From Saprospiraceae bacterium (GTDB taxonomy: Bacteria > Bacteroidota > Bacteroidia > Chitinophagales > Saprospiraceae), in the NCBI GenBank assembly GCA_020630435.1, contig JAHDBJ010000007.1, forward strand, positions 117,834 to 181,833: a DNA stretch of 64,000 nt, read 5' to 3'. How positions within the stretch are numbered: the first letter of the stretch is position 1; each line of letters starts with the position of its first letter. The notes beneath the pieces were generated by a model. That model was not told the DNA's origin. It searched no databases and saw nothing but the letters and a program-made list of their open reading frames with translations. Shown here in pieces: positions 45,265-54,915 of the stretch. Both the position numbers and the translations under genes were made by a program.

Positions 45265-48200
45265 TCAATCCTTCAATTTTTGAAATCTATACGATCGCTC
45301 TTCTTGGTTTGCAAAGATACGTATCAAATAATTACCCGATGCTATATGATGTAAAGGAATAGATAATGCTGTTTGAGCTACACCACTAATATTTTGATGG
45401 TGAATCAGTTTACCTGAAACATCATAAATGTGGATAAAACCATCGTTGACTTCTTCTTGAAGCAATAAATTTAGAGTTGTTTTAATTTGATTGCCTAGCA
45501 GCTCTACCACAAAGTCATATTCTATTATAGGAACTTCTTTTGCTAAGATTTTCTTTGTTTGCGAATAAGAATGTTTCCCCGATTTTTCGTTGATTTTTAT
45601 TCGATAATAGGATGTTAAGCTGTCAATTAAGGTATAATCATCTTCAAATTGATACCCATTTTGGGTTTGGTTGTTGGCTATAACTTTTCCAATATTGACA
45701 AAATTAATATTATCAAAAGAACGCTCCACCTCAAAACTATCCAAATCGACTTCAAAAAGAGTAGACCAGTCTAAAACGACCATTTCCTCATTCTCTACGA
45801 CTGCCTGAAAATCTACCAACTCAAAGGCTTCATAAAAACTATCAGGTAATTTACTTTTAGTAAGGCATTTTCCATTTAATACAGGCAAATATTCCAATTG
45901 CTCAAAAAGCAGTTGCTTTAATTCTATGGGGCTTAAGTTGGGATACAGATGCAATAACCTCGCTGCAAAACCACTAACATAAGCTGTCGATAAAGATGTA
46001 CCATTTTTGATACCATATCGTTCACTTCGAATATCGAAGCCCCTAGCCGCTAGGTCAATCGTATGCTGTCCATAATTCGAAAAGGTAGGGATTCTATCCT
46101 TATCATCAATCGACATGACCGATAGAATATTGTCCAAATCATAGCTAGCAGGATAGTACGGAACGGTATCCGTTAAGGTCGCATCATTACCTGCCGAAGC
46201 GATAAATAAAGTATTGGACTGCTCACCTACTCTACGAATAGCATTTTCTAGAATTTCTGAAGGTAAGCCCTTATAACTCCAACTCGCATTGATAATATCT
46301 ACATCCTTTTCCATCGCATAATAGATACCACAAACCGTATTAAAGATAGTGCCTAATCCATCTTTGTTGTGTGTCTTTATTGCCATTAACTCAATATCTT
46401 CGGGTTGAAATCCCTGTTTTATAATTTCAGCAATATGGCTGCCATGATACTTAGGATGGTCATCATCAGGTATAGAATCTCGCTCTTCAAAGCTGATACC
46501 ATGTATATCATATTGATAACAATTTCCATCCTGATCGCTAGCAAGGTGATCTTCATTAGGATTGACCCAACGATAAGGAAATAAGGTAGATGCTTCATCA
46601 AAAATATCCAATCCTGTATCTAAGACCCCAATTTTAATGGGACTATTGGTCGTTGATTTTTTTCTTTTTTTATAAAAAGTAGACCTGTCAGTTTTAGCAC
46701 TCGCCGTTCTAGAAGACCAAGCATCACTATTAATCACATACTGGAAATCTGCCCCATTGATTTTTGATTTACGTCGAATTCTTTTTTTCTTACCATCGTC
46801 ATCTACAACATAATGGGTTTCTCCATTATCATCAATGAAAATAGCTTCGGGGATTTGCCAGACTTCCAATTGTTGTCCACACATACAAGAGTCAATTACT
46901 GTAGCACCAAACTCCTCTTGTAGCACTTGACGTTCAGCATAACTCGTACCTTCCTCATATTCCACCAAAAACTGATTGGGATAATAGATTCCGCCTAGAG
47001 AATCAACAGCCAAAACCTCCACCTCAAAATCTACAGAATATTGCGTAATCTCAGGTATCAAAGGATTAGTCGCTACACAACGATAGATACCTGCATCATT
47101 CACTGATACTTGCGGAATATGTAAAAAAGTATCTAGGGAGGATTCTCCTAATGATACATCATCTTTAAACCATTCATAGACGGTATTTTCTCCTCTTCTT
47201 CGATCGATTCGGAGGGTATAGGTGCTGTCGATATACGTTCTGATATCACCGATTAGGGGGATGGTGTCGGGGGTTTGGGAAGAAAAATTAAAAGCATTAG
47301 AATTGGATATTGGAAGTTTTAGTATTGGTTCGATATCTTCAAATGATAGGGCATTAGTCATGATAGCCAAAGTATGAAGAGTAATTAAATTAGATAAATC
47401 TGGTAATTCTATTAATTCATTAGAATGACAGACTAAAGTTTTTAAATCTACTAGCTTTGATAAAATAGGGAGTCTTTCTAGAAAATTATTATTGCAATAT
47501 ATCTCTTTTAACCTTATATTATTTGAAATATTTGGAAGTTTTTTTAAACTATTGTTATCACAGGATAAACGAATAAGATTCCCATGTTCGGGTATTATTG
47601 GAATAATATAAACTTCATTATAAGAAAAATTAAGATATTCTAAGTTATGTAATTGCGATAAATCTGGTAAATTAGTTAATTCATTATTGAAACAATTTAG
47701 TATTTCCAATAACCTATTTTCTTCTAGTTTTGGTAACTTCTTGATTGAATTCTTACTACAATCTAATATCTTTAAATTCACTAGATTGTCTAAATCAGGT
47801 AATTTCGTTAACCAATTAGTCTGACAATCTATTTCTTCTAAATTCACCAAATTTGATAGTTGAGGTAAACTATCTATCTTGTTCAATTTACAGTTTAAAA
47901 CCTTTAGATTTCTAAGTGAATCTAAATTAGGTAATTCCACTAGTTCGTTATTTGCGCAGTATAGTTCTAATAAACTAGTTAGACCATTTAGACGAGGTAA
48001 TTCATTTAATGGATTTGTACTACAGTTAAGCTCTTTAAGATTTTTCAAACTTGACAAATCAGTGATATGCTCTATTTTATTAATTGCTAAATTTAAATAT
48101 TCTAAAGAAGTTAAAGCAGATATATTTGGTAGCCTCCCACTAAGATTCCTTTGATATAGATCTAATCTAGTTACCCGACCATTTCTCACCGTCACCCCAT

Positions 48201-48375
48201 GCCAAGTAGAAACAGGATTTGCCGTCAACCAATTCGTATGGTTTGTCCAATTGGGGCCTCCTGTACTGTTATAAATATCCACAAGTGTGAGCGAATCTTG
48301 CACATCAACTTGTGCTTGAAGTGGGGATGAATAGATTGATAATAAAATAGTAATACCAAGTAGTATCTGTCTCAT
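45265..48375 (-). CDS. LRR-Ig-subtilisin (S8) surface protease with T9SS sorting domain (paralogue 3)
   Basis: 1036 residues. Same plan as the protein at 2195: signal peptide (1-21), LRR N-cap, about twelve 22-residue LRRs (about 85-355), Ig-like domain (about 370-455), propeptide-like region with CMC, basic cluster KKKRIRRKSK, S8 domain with D586, H644 and S794 all present, Fn3-like domain and T9SS sorting domain (about 950-1036). Active surface serine protease by sequence. It lies between, and opposite in strand to, two TPR-CHAT genes. The first 63 residues and the upstream region are almost identical to the gene at 5409, while the LRRs differ, pointing to recent gene conversion of the 5' end. 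Confidence 0.88.
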   Translation of the reverse strand: MRQILLGITILLSIYSSPLQAQVDVQDSLTLVDIYNSTGGPNWTNHTNWLTANPVSTWHGVTVRNGRVTRLDLYQRNLSGRLPNISALTSLEYLNLAINKIEHITDLSSLKNLKELNCSTNPLNELPRLNGLTSLLELYCANNELVELPNLDSLRNLKVLNCKLNKIDSLPQLSNLVNLEEIDCQTNWLTKLPDLDNLVNLKILDCSKNSIKKLPKLEENRLLEILNCFNNELTNLPDLSQLHNLEYLNFSYNEVYIIPIIPEHGNLIRLSCDNNSLKKLPNISNNIRLKEIYCNNNFLERLPILSKLVDLKTLVCHSNELIELPDLSNLITLHTLAIMTNALSFEDIEPILKLPISNSNAFNFSSQTPDTIPLIGDIRTYIDSTYTLRIDRRRGENTVYEWFKDDVSLGESSLDTFLHIPQVSVNDAGIYRCVATNPLIPEITQYSVDFEVEVLAVDSLGGIYYPNQFLVEYEEGTSYAERQVLQEEFGATVIDSCMCGQQLEVWQIPEAIFIDDNGETHYVVDDDGKKKRIRRKSKINGADFQYVINSDAWSSRTASAKTDRSTFYKKRKKSTTNSPIKIGVLDTGLDIFDEASTLFPYRWVNPNEDHLASDQDGNCYQYDIHGISFEERDSIPDDDHPKYHGSHIAEIIKQGFQPEDIELMAIKTHNKDGLGTIFNTVCGIYYAMEKDVDIINASWSYKGLPSEILENAIRRVGEQSNTLFIASAGNDATLTDTVPYYPASYDLDNILSVMSIDDKDRIPTFSNYGQHTIDLAARGFDIRSERYGIKNGTSLSTAYVSGFAARLLHLYPNLSPIELKQLLFEQLEYLPVLNGKCLTKSKLPDSFYEAFELVDFQAVVENEEMVVLDWSTLFEVDLDSFEVERSFDNINFVNIGKVIANNQTQNGYQFEDDYTLIDSLTSYYRIKINEKSGKHSYSQTKKILAKEVPIIEYDFVVELLGNQIKTTLNLLLQEEVNDGFIHIYDVSGKLIHHQNISGVAQTALSIPLHHIASGNYLIRIFANQEERSYRFQKLKD

Positions 48376-48492
48376 ATACTTTGTTTAATGATAGTCAATA
48401 GTGCGGAAAAATAGACTTTCCTCTATTGGTCTATAAATTTAGACAGAAAAACGTAACCAGTCAAATTTCATAACAATAAAAAAACTTTTTTT
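48188..48492 (-). repeat. Right copy of long inverted repeat shared with 5291-5596
   Basis: Covers the upstream region and first 188 coding bases of the subtilisin gene. Being inverted to the left copy, recombination between them could invert the intervening 43 kb. Confidence 0.9.
48449..48458 (-). promoter_or_regulatory. GGTTACGTTT element upstream of LRR-subtilisin gene 3
   Basis: One base different from the GGTTACATTT at 2108 and 5325, 74 bases before the ATG at 48375. Confidence 0.25.
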
Positions 48493-48533
48493 AGTTTAAA
48501 ATCATAAATAATGATCAAAGGTAAAGTAGGACG

Positions 48534-48570
48534 ACATTTAAATTTCAGCGATAATAAGATTAGATTTGTG
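48534..48570 (+). promoter_or_regulatory. Conserved 37-base block upstream of the second CHAT gene, with -7 box
   Basis: Counterpart of 42288-42324. Ends in TAGATTTG (48561-48568), 46 bases before the GTG start at 48614. The bases between block and start are not conserved, so the block itself is probably a promoter or operator. Confidence 0.55.
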
Positions 48571-48613
48571 TTAATTTTGTTTTAAACTTAAAATGTATAA
48601 GATTTTTTAATCT

Positions 48614-51484
48614 GTGTCAACTATCATCAACCGTTTTTTAATTTGTTGCAGTTTGCTGTTTTTTGTCTCCTCTGTTTATACAAAACAGCTCCAATTAGGT
48701 TCTCATTTGGATAGCCTCATGCAGGTGTTGACAATGGAATACTTAGAGGAATATCCCGTAGAAGTAGAGGAGCATTTAGATCTACTCCTCAAAAACTATC
48801 CTAATCGGACGCTTTTCCAAGATTCTACAATTGCAGAAGCCCTACATCAGGTAGGAGGTGTTTATTACAATAATTACGATAAACCGACCGCTGCAATACG
48901 ATTGACCGAAAAATCTTTAGCCGTCCGTCAACAGGTTTATCCTCCCACTCATTTTGAGATTACCCGAAGCCTTTTCAACTTAGGATTGTACTACAAATAT
49001 TTGGGTCGTTATTCTGAGGCCTTTAAATATATCCTTCAAACACAAGAAATTTATAAACAATACCATCCTGAAAAAACAAAGTATATCGCTAAAACCTATA
49101 TGGAATTAGCAGAGTTATACGATCGTCAAAGCGATTATGAAGCCTCTATTAAGCACTACGACTTAGCCCTTTCTTTGTTTAAAAAAATAAACGAAAAAGA
49201 ATTTATTCTTGACTGCCAATTCAACAAAGCCGTTGCTTTATCGGAATACCAGCAATCCGAAGCAGCCATAGAACTCCTTCAAAAAATGTTATCCGAATTA
49301 GACGAGGACTATGTCTATCTTAAACCCGACATCTATGCCAACTTAGGAGATATCTTAGAAGAAAAAGATGGAGAAAGAGCAATAGAAATGTATAATAGAG
49401 CGAATTATTATTATAAAGAAATGGGCGAAGACTATATCTACAACATGATAGTTGTCTTTCAAAATCAGGCTTTGGTAGAAACAAAACTTGGAAGGCTGAA
49501 CGAAGCGAAGCAACACCTCAACATTGCACATGATTTGTGTAAAGAAACCTATGAATCCAAACCCTATCATTACGAATATGCCAGCATTTATGATAAATAT
49601 GGAGATTTCTATTTTAAACAACAAAAATATCAAAAAGCCCTAGAACATTACCATAGAGCTATCATCAATTGTACCCTCAATTTTAGAGATACGTCTATCT
49701 ATAGTCATCCCAATTTTGATGGTGAAATCGTACTTGGTGCTAAAACAGATTTGCTGATATACCTATCTTCAAAAGCCAAGACATTCATCGCATGGCATAA
49801 TGCCAATGGACAGCAGCAACTGTTGAAAGAAGCCTTGAAAATTTACCAATTACTAGATAAATTAATTGATACTATCCGATTTGGGCATCAAGAAGAAGAT
49901 TCAAAATTATACTGGCGAAAAGCCGCACACCCCATTTATGGACAAGCCATTCAAACTGCTTTAGCTCTAGGAGATGAAGAGATGGCGTTTCATTTTTGTG
50001 AAAAAAGTAAATCGGTCTTGCTCCTAGATGTCATTCGTGATGCTCAGGCACACAAAAATGCAGGATTACCTGATAGCATCGCCTTGTATATTAAAGGACA
50101 ACAAAGTATCATCTATGAAAAAGAGCTAGAATTAGAATATAACGACGATATCGAACTCAAAACAGATGTTTTGGATAGTAAACAAAAATTGCATACTTAT
50201 ATTCAACAACTAGAAGAACGTTACCCTGAATATTATCAATATAAATACAATGCGAGAGTATTACCGATTTCTTCCCTTCAAGAAAAATTACACCAACACC
50301 AAGTTATTTTAGAATACTTCGTTGCTGACACAACGCTCTATTGTTTTACCATCCAAAAAAATAGTTTTCAAACCTACCAGATTCCCTTTGATAAAACATT
50401 AAAAAAGGAAATACAAAATCTTAGGCGGTTAATCTCCGACCTCAATTACATTACTAAAAATCCCCAAAAAGCCTATCAAGGCTATACCCAAACTGCACAC
50501 AGTATCTATAAAAAAATTATCCCCAATCGCTTAAAAAATAGTTTCCGCGATAAACTCATCGAAGTATTAATTATTCCTGATGGTTCGCTCAATTATTTTC
50601 CATTCGAAGCCCTTTTAGTAGAACCTGTTGCAAGCTCGAAAACTAGAGCATACCATAACCTACCTTATCTTTTGCACCATGCTGCCACCCGTTATAGTTA
50701 TACTGCATCTTTAGCATTTCAACTTCGAAAAAAACAGAAAGCCCACAATACACATTTAGGTGTTGCGCCTACATACAAACAAAACTTAGGCAATGCAAAA
50801 GAAAAGACTGATTTACTGCGATACCAACTAGGAGCTTTAACCGCTAACAAAGAAGAAGTAAAACATACCCAACAGCTTTTTGGTGGTGAAATCTGGCAAG
50901 ATATAGAGGCAAAAGAAAGCAGCTTTAAAGAATTTGCTCAACAATATCAAGTATTGCATTTAGCGATGCACGCTTTCGTCGATAATGAAAACCCTGCTCA
51001 ATCTAAACTGATTTTCACCGATTCTGGTGATGCTATAGAGGATGATTACCTGCACGTATATGAATTGTATAATATGAAACTTAATGCCGATTTAGTCGTT
51101 TTGAGTGCTTGTAATACAGGGGATGGACAATATGTACAAGGAGAAGGCGTCATGAGTCTGGCAAGAGCCTTTATCTATGCTGGCTGTTCTAGTATTATTA
51201 TGAGTATGTGGAAAGCCGAAGATGGCGCAACAGGAAAACTAATGCAACTCTTCTTTGAAAAAACAAAAGAAGGTTTATCTAAAAGTATTGCTTTGAATCA
51301 AGCCAAACAACAATACCTGACTCAGCATTCAGGGATTACCGCACATCCTTTTTTTTGGTCTAATTTTGTATTAGTTGGAGAAGATAAGACATTATCAATA
51401 CAATACTTTTCATATTGGTATTGGTTAGGTTTAGGAGCAGTTCTTATTTTAATTTTTATTTTTTTAAAAAAAGGAAGAAAATAG
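48614..51484 (+). CDS. Extracytoplasmic TPR-CHAT (caspase-like) protein B
   Basis: 956 residues, GTG start. Signal peptide about 1-24, TPR region about 60-410, CHAT domain about 570-925 with predicted dyad H786 (LAMHAF) and C833 (LSACNTGD), and C-terminal membrane helix about 930-950 with a Lys/Arg tail, the same plan as protein A and clearly its close paralogue. It keeps the usual W866 (MSMWKAED) and Gly871, so it looks the more canonical of the two. The alkD gene follows after three bases and is probably co-transcribed. Like protein A it should be periplasmic; substrates are unknown. The convergent/divergent arrangement with the LRR-subtilisin gene suggests a shared module. Confidence 0.87.
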   Translation: MSTIINRFLICCSLLFFVSSVYTKQLQLGSHLDSLMQVLTMEYLEEYPVEVEEHLDLLLKNYPNRTLFQDSTIAEALHQVGGVYYNNYDKPTAAIRLTEKSLAVRQQVYPPTHFEITRSLFNLGLYYKYLGRYSEAFKYILQTQEIYKQYHPEKTKYIAKTYMELAELYDRQSDYEASIKHYDLALSLFKKINEKEFILDCQFNKAVALSEYQQSEAAIELLQKMLSELDEDYVYLKPDIYANLGDILEEKDGERAIEMYNRANYYYKEMGEDYIYNMIVVFQNQALVETKLGRLNEAKQHLNIAHDLCKETYESKPYHYEYASIYDKYGDFYFKQQKYQKALEHYHRAIINCTLNFRDTSIYSHPNFDGEIVLGAKTDLLIYLSSKAKTFIAWHNANGQQQLLKEALKIYQLLDKLIDTIRFGHQEEDSKLYWRKAAHPIYGQAIQTALALGDEEMAFHFCEKSKSVLLLDVIRDAQAHKNAGLPDSIALYIKGQQSIIYEKELELEYNDDIELKTDVLDSKQKLHTYIQQLEERYPEYYQYKYNARVLPISSLQEKLHQHQVILEYFVADTTLYCFTIQKNSFQTYQIPFDKTLKKEIQNLRRLISDLNYITKNPQKAYQGYTQTAHSIYKKIIPNRLKNSFRDKLIEVLIIPDGSLNYFPFEALLVEPVASSKTRAYHNLPYLLHHAATRYSYTASLAFQLRKKQKAHNTHLGVAPTYKQNLGNAKEKTDLLRYQLGALTANKEEVKHTQQLFGGEIWQDIEAKESSFKEFAQQYQVLHLAMHAFVDNENPAQSKLIFTDSGDAIEDDYLHVYELYNMKLNADLVVLSACNTGDGQYVQGEGVMSLARAFIYAGCSSIIMSMWKAEDGATGKLMQLFFEKTKEGLSKSIALNQAKQQYLTQHSGITAHPFFWSNFVLVGEDKTLSIQYFSYWYWLGLGAVLILIFIFLKKGRK

Positions 51485-51487
51485 AAG

Positions 51488-52186
51488 ATGACTTACGAAG
51501 AAATTATTTCAAAACTCCACGAACTGGAAAATCCTGAAAAAGCCGTCTTTAAAGCCAAAAAGTTCGGGATTGTAACAAACAATGCCTTAGGCATCTATAT
51601 GAGTGATTTAAATGCACTTGCAAGAAGCATTGGCAAGGACAAAGCACTCGCCTTACAACTATTTGATGCCGATATATACGAAGCAAAAATCTTATGTAGC
51701 AAAATTTTTCATCCGAAAGAACTTACAGAAGAATTGATGGAGAAATGGGTAAGTACCTTTGACAATTGGGAAATCTGTGATTCTTTTTCCATGGGAATTT
51801 TTGCAAAAAGCAAATTTGCACTTCCTAAGATTAATGAATGGACATCTAGAACAGCAACCTTTGAGAAACGAGCTGGTTTTGCTACAATGGCAGCCTACTG
51901 TATGGCAGATAAAAAAGCCAATAATACTGTCTTTGAATCTTTCTTACCACTAATTCAAAATGCAGCGACTGATGAACGTAACTTTGTTAAGAAAGCGGTC
52001 AATTGGGCATTGCGGAGCATCGGAAAACGAAATCAAGACTTAAGGAAAACAGCAATAGGATGTGCTAAAGGTTTACTACAAATGGAGAATAGGACAGCTC
52101 ATTGGATTGCTAGAGATGCCTTAAAAGAACTCGAAGGCGATAAGGTTCGAATGTCCGATTATCCCCGACATATCTATCGACCTTAA
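51488..52186 (+). CDS. DNA alkylation repair protein (AlkD-like DNA glycosylase)
   Basis: 232 residues of HEAT-like helical repeats. AlkD removes positively charged alkylated bases from DNA without base flipping. Visible family features are the conserved region WVSTFDNWEICDSFSMGIF (split, about 87-105) with the DNA-facing Trp and Asp, FEKRAGFATMAAY (about 124-136) and FVKKAVNWALRSIGKRN (about 168-184). It starts three bases after the CHAT gene stop, so both may be on one transcript, and it is followed by the convergent photolyase gene. Confidence 0.88.
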   Translation: MTYEEIISKLHELENPEKAVFKAKKFGIVTNNALGIYMSDLNALARSIGKDKALALQLFDADIYEAKILCSKIFHPKELTEELMEKWVSTFDNWEICDSFSMGIFAKSKFALPKINEWTSRTATFEKRAGFATMAAYCMADKKANNTVFESFLPLIQNAATDERNFVKKAVNWALRSIGKRNQDLRKTAIGCAKGLLQMENRTAHWIARDALKELEGDKVRMSDYPRHIYRP

Positions 52187-52204
52187 GCTCTACTTTCTAA
52201 ATCA

Positions 52205-53509
52205 CTATATTTTATGCTCGTGATCATACTTTGCAATTCCAGCTTTATAGGTTTCTAAGGCACGTATTCGAGCTGCTTTGTGTTCAACCATAGGACGAAC
52301 GTACTCAAAACTACCATATTCAGGAACCCACTGCTTAATATATTGGAGGGCTTTATCAAATTTTTTGACTTGTTCCGTAGGATTAAAAACCCGAAAATAA
52401 GGAGCAGCATCACATCCTGTTCCCGCAGCCCATTGCCAATTACCATTATTAGCAGAAAGGTCATAATCCAATAGCTTTTTAGCAAAATAAGCTTCTCCCC
52501 AACGCCAGTCTATTAAAAGATGCTTGCATAGAAAACTTGCCGTTACCATACGTACCCGATTATGCATATATCCCGTAGCATTCAGTTGTCGCATCCCAGC
52601 ATCTACCATAGGATAACCTGTTTGTCCTTGACACCATTTTTCAAATTCTTTTTTATCATTTCGCCATTGAATATAATCGTACTTAGGACGAAAATTACGA
52701 GTAACAACATGAGGAAAATGAAAAAGTATCTGCATAAAAAACTCTCTCCAAATTAATTCGCTTAGAAAAACCTCGTCTCCTTTTCGCAACTGACTGATAA
52801 CTTGTCGAATACCTATTGTCCCAAATCGAAGATGTGGGCTAAGGTAACTTGTTGCATCCATTGCAGGAAAATTACGGGTATCACCATAATCTTTTAAATC
52901 TGCCAATTGATAAGGCTTGACTTTAATCGTTGAGGGCTTAAATCCTAGTTGGTTCAAGGAAAGAAGGTCTTGTTTTTTTTTATAAAAAAAACTAAAATCT
53001 CTGCTCCCAATTGGTTGAATACGATCTTTGTTGACTAGGCTTAACCATTTTTTTTTATAAGGGGTATATACCGTATAAGGTTTCCCGTCTGATTTAACAA
53101 CTTCATTTTTTTCGAAGATGACTTGATCCTTATAGGTATAAAAAGGAATTCCTTTAGACACTAAAAGTTCTTGTATTCTTTTATCCCGTTCTAGAGCATA
53201 CGGTTCATAATCTTTATTGGTAAAAACAGCTTTGATATCATACTGCTCTAGTAATTCCTTCCAAGCATTTATAGGCTCATTATGCAAACAATGAATTCCA
53301 CTATCATATGCACTTAACTGTTGATGAATTGTAGTTAACTCTTCGTGTATAAAATTAACCCTAGCATCATTGGCAGGAAGCTCTTTTAAAATTTCTTTAT
53401 CAAAAATAAAAATGGGAAGAACGGGCAATCCAAAGCCTAAGGCTTGGAATAAGGCATGATTATCTTCTAGACGAAGATCTCTTCTAAACCAAAATACAAC
53501 AAGAGTCAT
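52205..53509 (-). CDS. phrB: Deoxyribodipyrimidine photolyase
   Basis: 434 residues, full length for class I CPD photolyase. It reverses UV-induced pyrimidine dimers using light and FADH-. N-terminal antenna domain (VVFWFRRDLRLEDNHAL, about 3-19) and C-terminal FAD domain with LIWREFFMQIL (about 246-256), the GQTGYPMVDAGMRQLNATGYMHNR stretch (about 292-315) and NNGNWQWAAGTGCDAAPYFRVFNP (about 353-376). Signature residues for FAD and the Trp electron relay are present. Next to alkD, giving a small DNA-repair neighbourhood. Confidence 0.94.
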   Translation of the reverse strand: MTLVVFWFRRDLRLEDNHALFQALGFGLPVLPIFIFDKEILKELPANDARVNFIHEELTTIHQQLSAYDSGIHCLHNEPINAWKELLEQYDIKAVFTNKDYEPYALERDKRIQELLVSKGIPFYTYKDQVIFEKNEVVKSDGKPYTVYTPYKKKWLSLVNKDRIQPIGSRDFSFFYKKKQDLLSLNQLGFKPSTIKVKPYQLADLKDYGDTRNFPAMDATSYLSPHLRFGTIGIRQVISQLRKGDEVFLSELIWREFFMQILFHFPHVVTRNFRPKYDYIQWRNDKKEFEKWCQGQTGYPMVDAGMRQLNATGYMHNRVRMVTASFLCKHLLIDWRWGEAYFAKKLLDYDLSANNGNWQWAAGTGCDAAPYFRVFNPTEQVKKFDKALQYIKQWVPEYGSFEYVRPMVEHKAARIRALETYKAGIAKYDHEHKI

Positions 53510-53518
53510 GAGTTGAGC

Positions 53519-53575
53519 TTTATCGTTTTAATGTAAACAAAGCGAACTGGTTTTAGTTTTTATCAAAACGATAAA
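53519..53575. repeat. Perfect 11-base inverted repeat between phrB and the PorP gene
   Basis: TTTATCGTTTT (53519-53529) and AAAACGATAAA (53565-53575). A smaller stem TTTTATC/GATAAAA lies within the right arm. It has no T-tract on the minus strand, so a terminator role for the PorP gene is uncertain. Confidence 0.45.
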
Positions 53576-53583
53576 AGAAGAAT

Positions 53584-54624
53584 CTAGAAGGTTGGGCAAA
53601 TGATCGTTTCATTTTCGTACGCCCCTAAATAAGCGATTGAAATCTCAAAAGCTCCTTGACCTTGCTGGTAATTTTGCAGATCATGCATATTCAAATCATA
53701 ACTTAATCCAAATAATACATTTTGATATTCGATTCCTGCTAATAATACAATAGACTCTAGCCCCATGCCACTATCATCAAAAGCAACAGGTCTGACCCAA
53801 CTTCCTACATGAAAAGCAGTACTATTATAATCATTAAATAAGATTCGAACATTTGAACCAATATTAAGTTCCATATGTGGTCCTTGAGTTGCAAATAGCA
53901 CTCTAGGAAAAACTTTAACCCTTGAAGAAGTATTGATAGTACTACCAAGCTGTGCCGAGTACTTTACAAATAAATTCGTTTCTATTCCATCTTCCCTATA
54001 AAAAGAAAGATTGGGCTGATTAAAATGATGCATTCCACCGCCTACATGCAAAGAAAAATTGCTATTCGGTGTAACCGTATAATATAAGCCTAGAGCTAAG
54101 TCTAGATAACTGAAATTATTTTTTGGTAAAATTTCCTGTGTTGGAAATTCATACCCTGATGTACCATTAAACTGATCATTAAACGTTAAATCTTCATAAT
54201 TGATATTTCGCTGTGACACCCCTAATTGGAATCCCAGCGATAAGAATTGTTTTGTATCAATATCAAGCGATTTATGATACGCTCCAAATACGGCCATTTG
54301 GGTTGTATTGAAATCAATGCCCCCAACTTTATCAGAAAAGAATGAAAGTCCAATGCCAAGTGCATCGTCATTTCTAGGATTATCTCCTACGGGAAACCGA
54401 GTATCCAAAGCAGCTGCTATTGTCTGATAAGGATTATCTAAACTACCACGCCACTGGTCACGATAGATAGCAGAAACCCTAAAAGTACCATCAAATGCCC
54501 CCGCCAAAGCTGGATTTAACGTTAATGGAGAAGCATAGAATTGAGTGAAGTGCTTATCTTGAGCAACTGTACTCATTGTAATCAACAAGGAAAAAAATAG
54601 AAGTGGTAAACTTTTTTGTATCAT
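53584..54624 (-). CDS. PorP/SprF-family type IX secretion membrane protein
   Basis: 346 residues with signal peptide (1-21, ending VAQ). An outer-membrane beta-barrel of the PorP/SprF family with the characteristic start FTQFYASPLTLNPALAGAFDGTFRVSAIYRDQWRG (about 26-60) and the end motif of alternating aromatic residues. Such proteins associate with the T9SS to anchor or export surface adhesins. The second half of the usual sprE-like or SprB-like partner is not adjacent. Fits with the T9SS-cargo proteases in this window. Confidence 0.9.
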   Translation of the reverse strand: MIQKSLPLLFFSLLITMSTVAQDKHFTQFYASPLTLNPALAGAFDGTFRVSAIYRDQWRGSLDNPYQTIAAALDTRFPVGDNPRNDDALGIGLSFFSDKVGGIDFNTTQMAVFGAYHKSLDIDTKQFLSLGFQLGVSQRNINYEDLTFNDQFNGTSGYEFPTQEILPKNNFSYLDLALGLYYTVTPNSNFSLHVGGGMHHFNQPNLSFYREDGIETNLFVKYSAQLGSTINTSSRVKVFPRVLFATQGPHMELNIGSNVRILFNDYNSTAFHVGSWVRPVAFDDSGMGLESIVLLAGIEYQNVLFGLSYDLNMHDLQNYQQGQGAFEISIAYLGAYENETIICPTF

Positions 54625-54672
54625 CAGTTAAATTATCTTTCAAAAAATCACTTAGTTCTGTGCAATAGGCTG

Positions 54673-54704
54673 CAAAGTTAACCTTTACTCTATAATAAAT
54701 ACAA
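54673..54704 (-). promoter_or_regulatory. Likely promoter of the PorP gene
   Basis: On the minus strand TTG (54702-54704) is followed after 21 bases by TAACTTTG (54673-54680), close to the Bacteroidota consensus. The transcript start would be about 40 bases before the ATG at 54624. Confidence 0.5.
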
Positions 54705-54915
54705 CCCTAAGTCGAACATTTTGAATATGTTGAAAAATTATTGAAAAAAGAGGAGGTTTTACAGAAAATAATCCCTTCAAAAACGGCTTTTTAAATAGAT
54801 TTATTATTTTTAACCATATCTTTTAATTAGGATCTTCTAAATGTATGCCTAAGATTATTTTTTTCAACATTTAGAAAAGAGTTTATAAAATTTTTATACT
54901 AATTACTTAGAATTT

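Noticed and set aside
42368..51484. Assignment of the CHAT module as a CRISPR-linked craspase or a gasdermin defence system
   Set aside because: No cas gene, CRISPR array or gasdermin-like protein is in the window, and the CHAT proteins have signal peptides and membrane anchors unlike those cytoplasmic systems.
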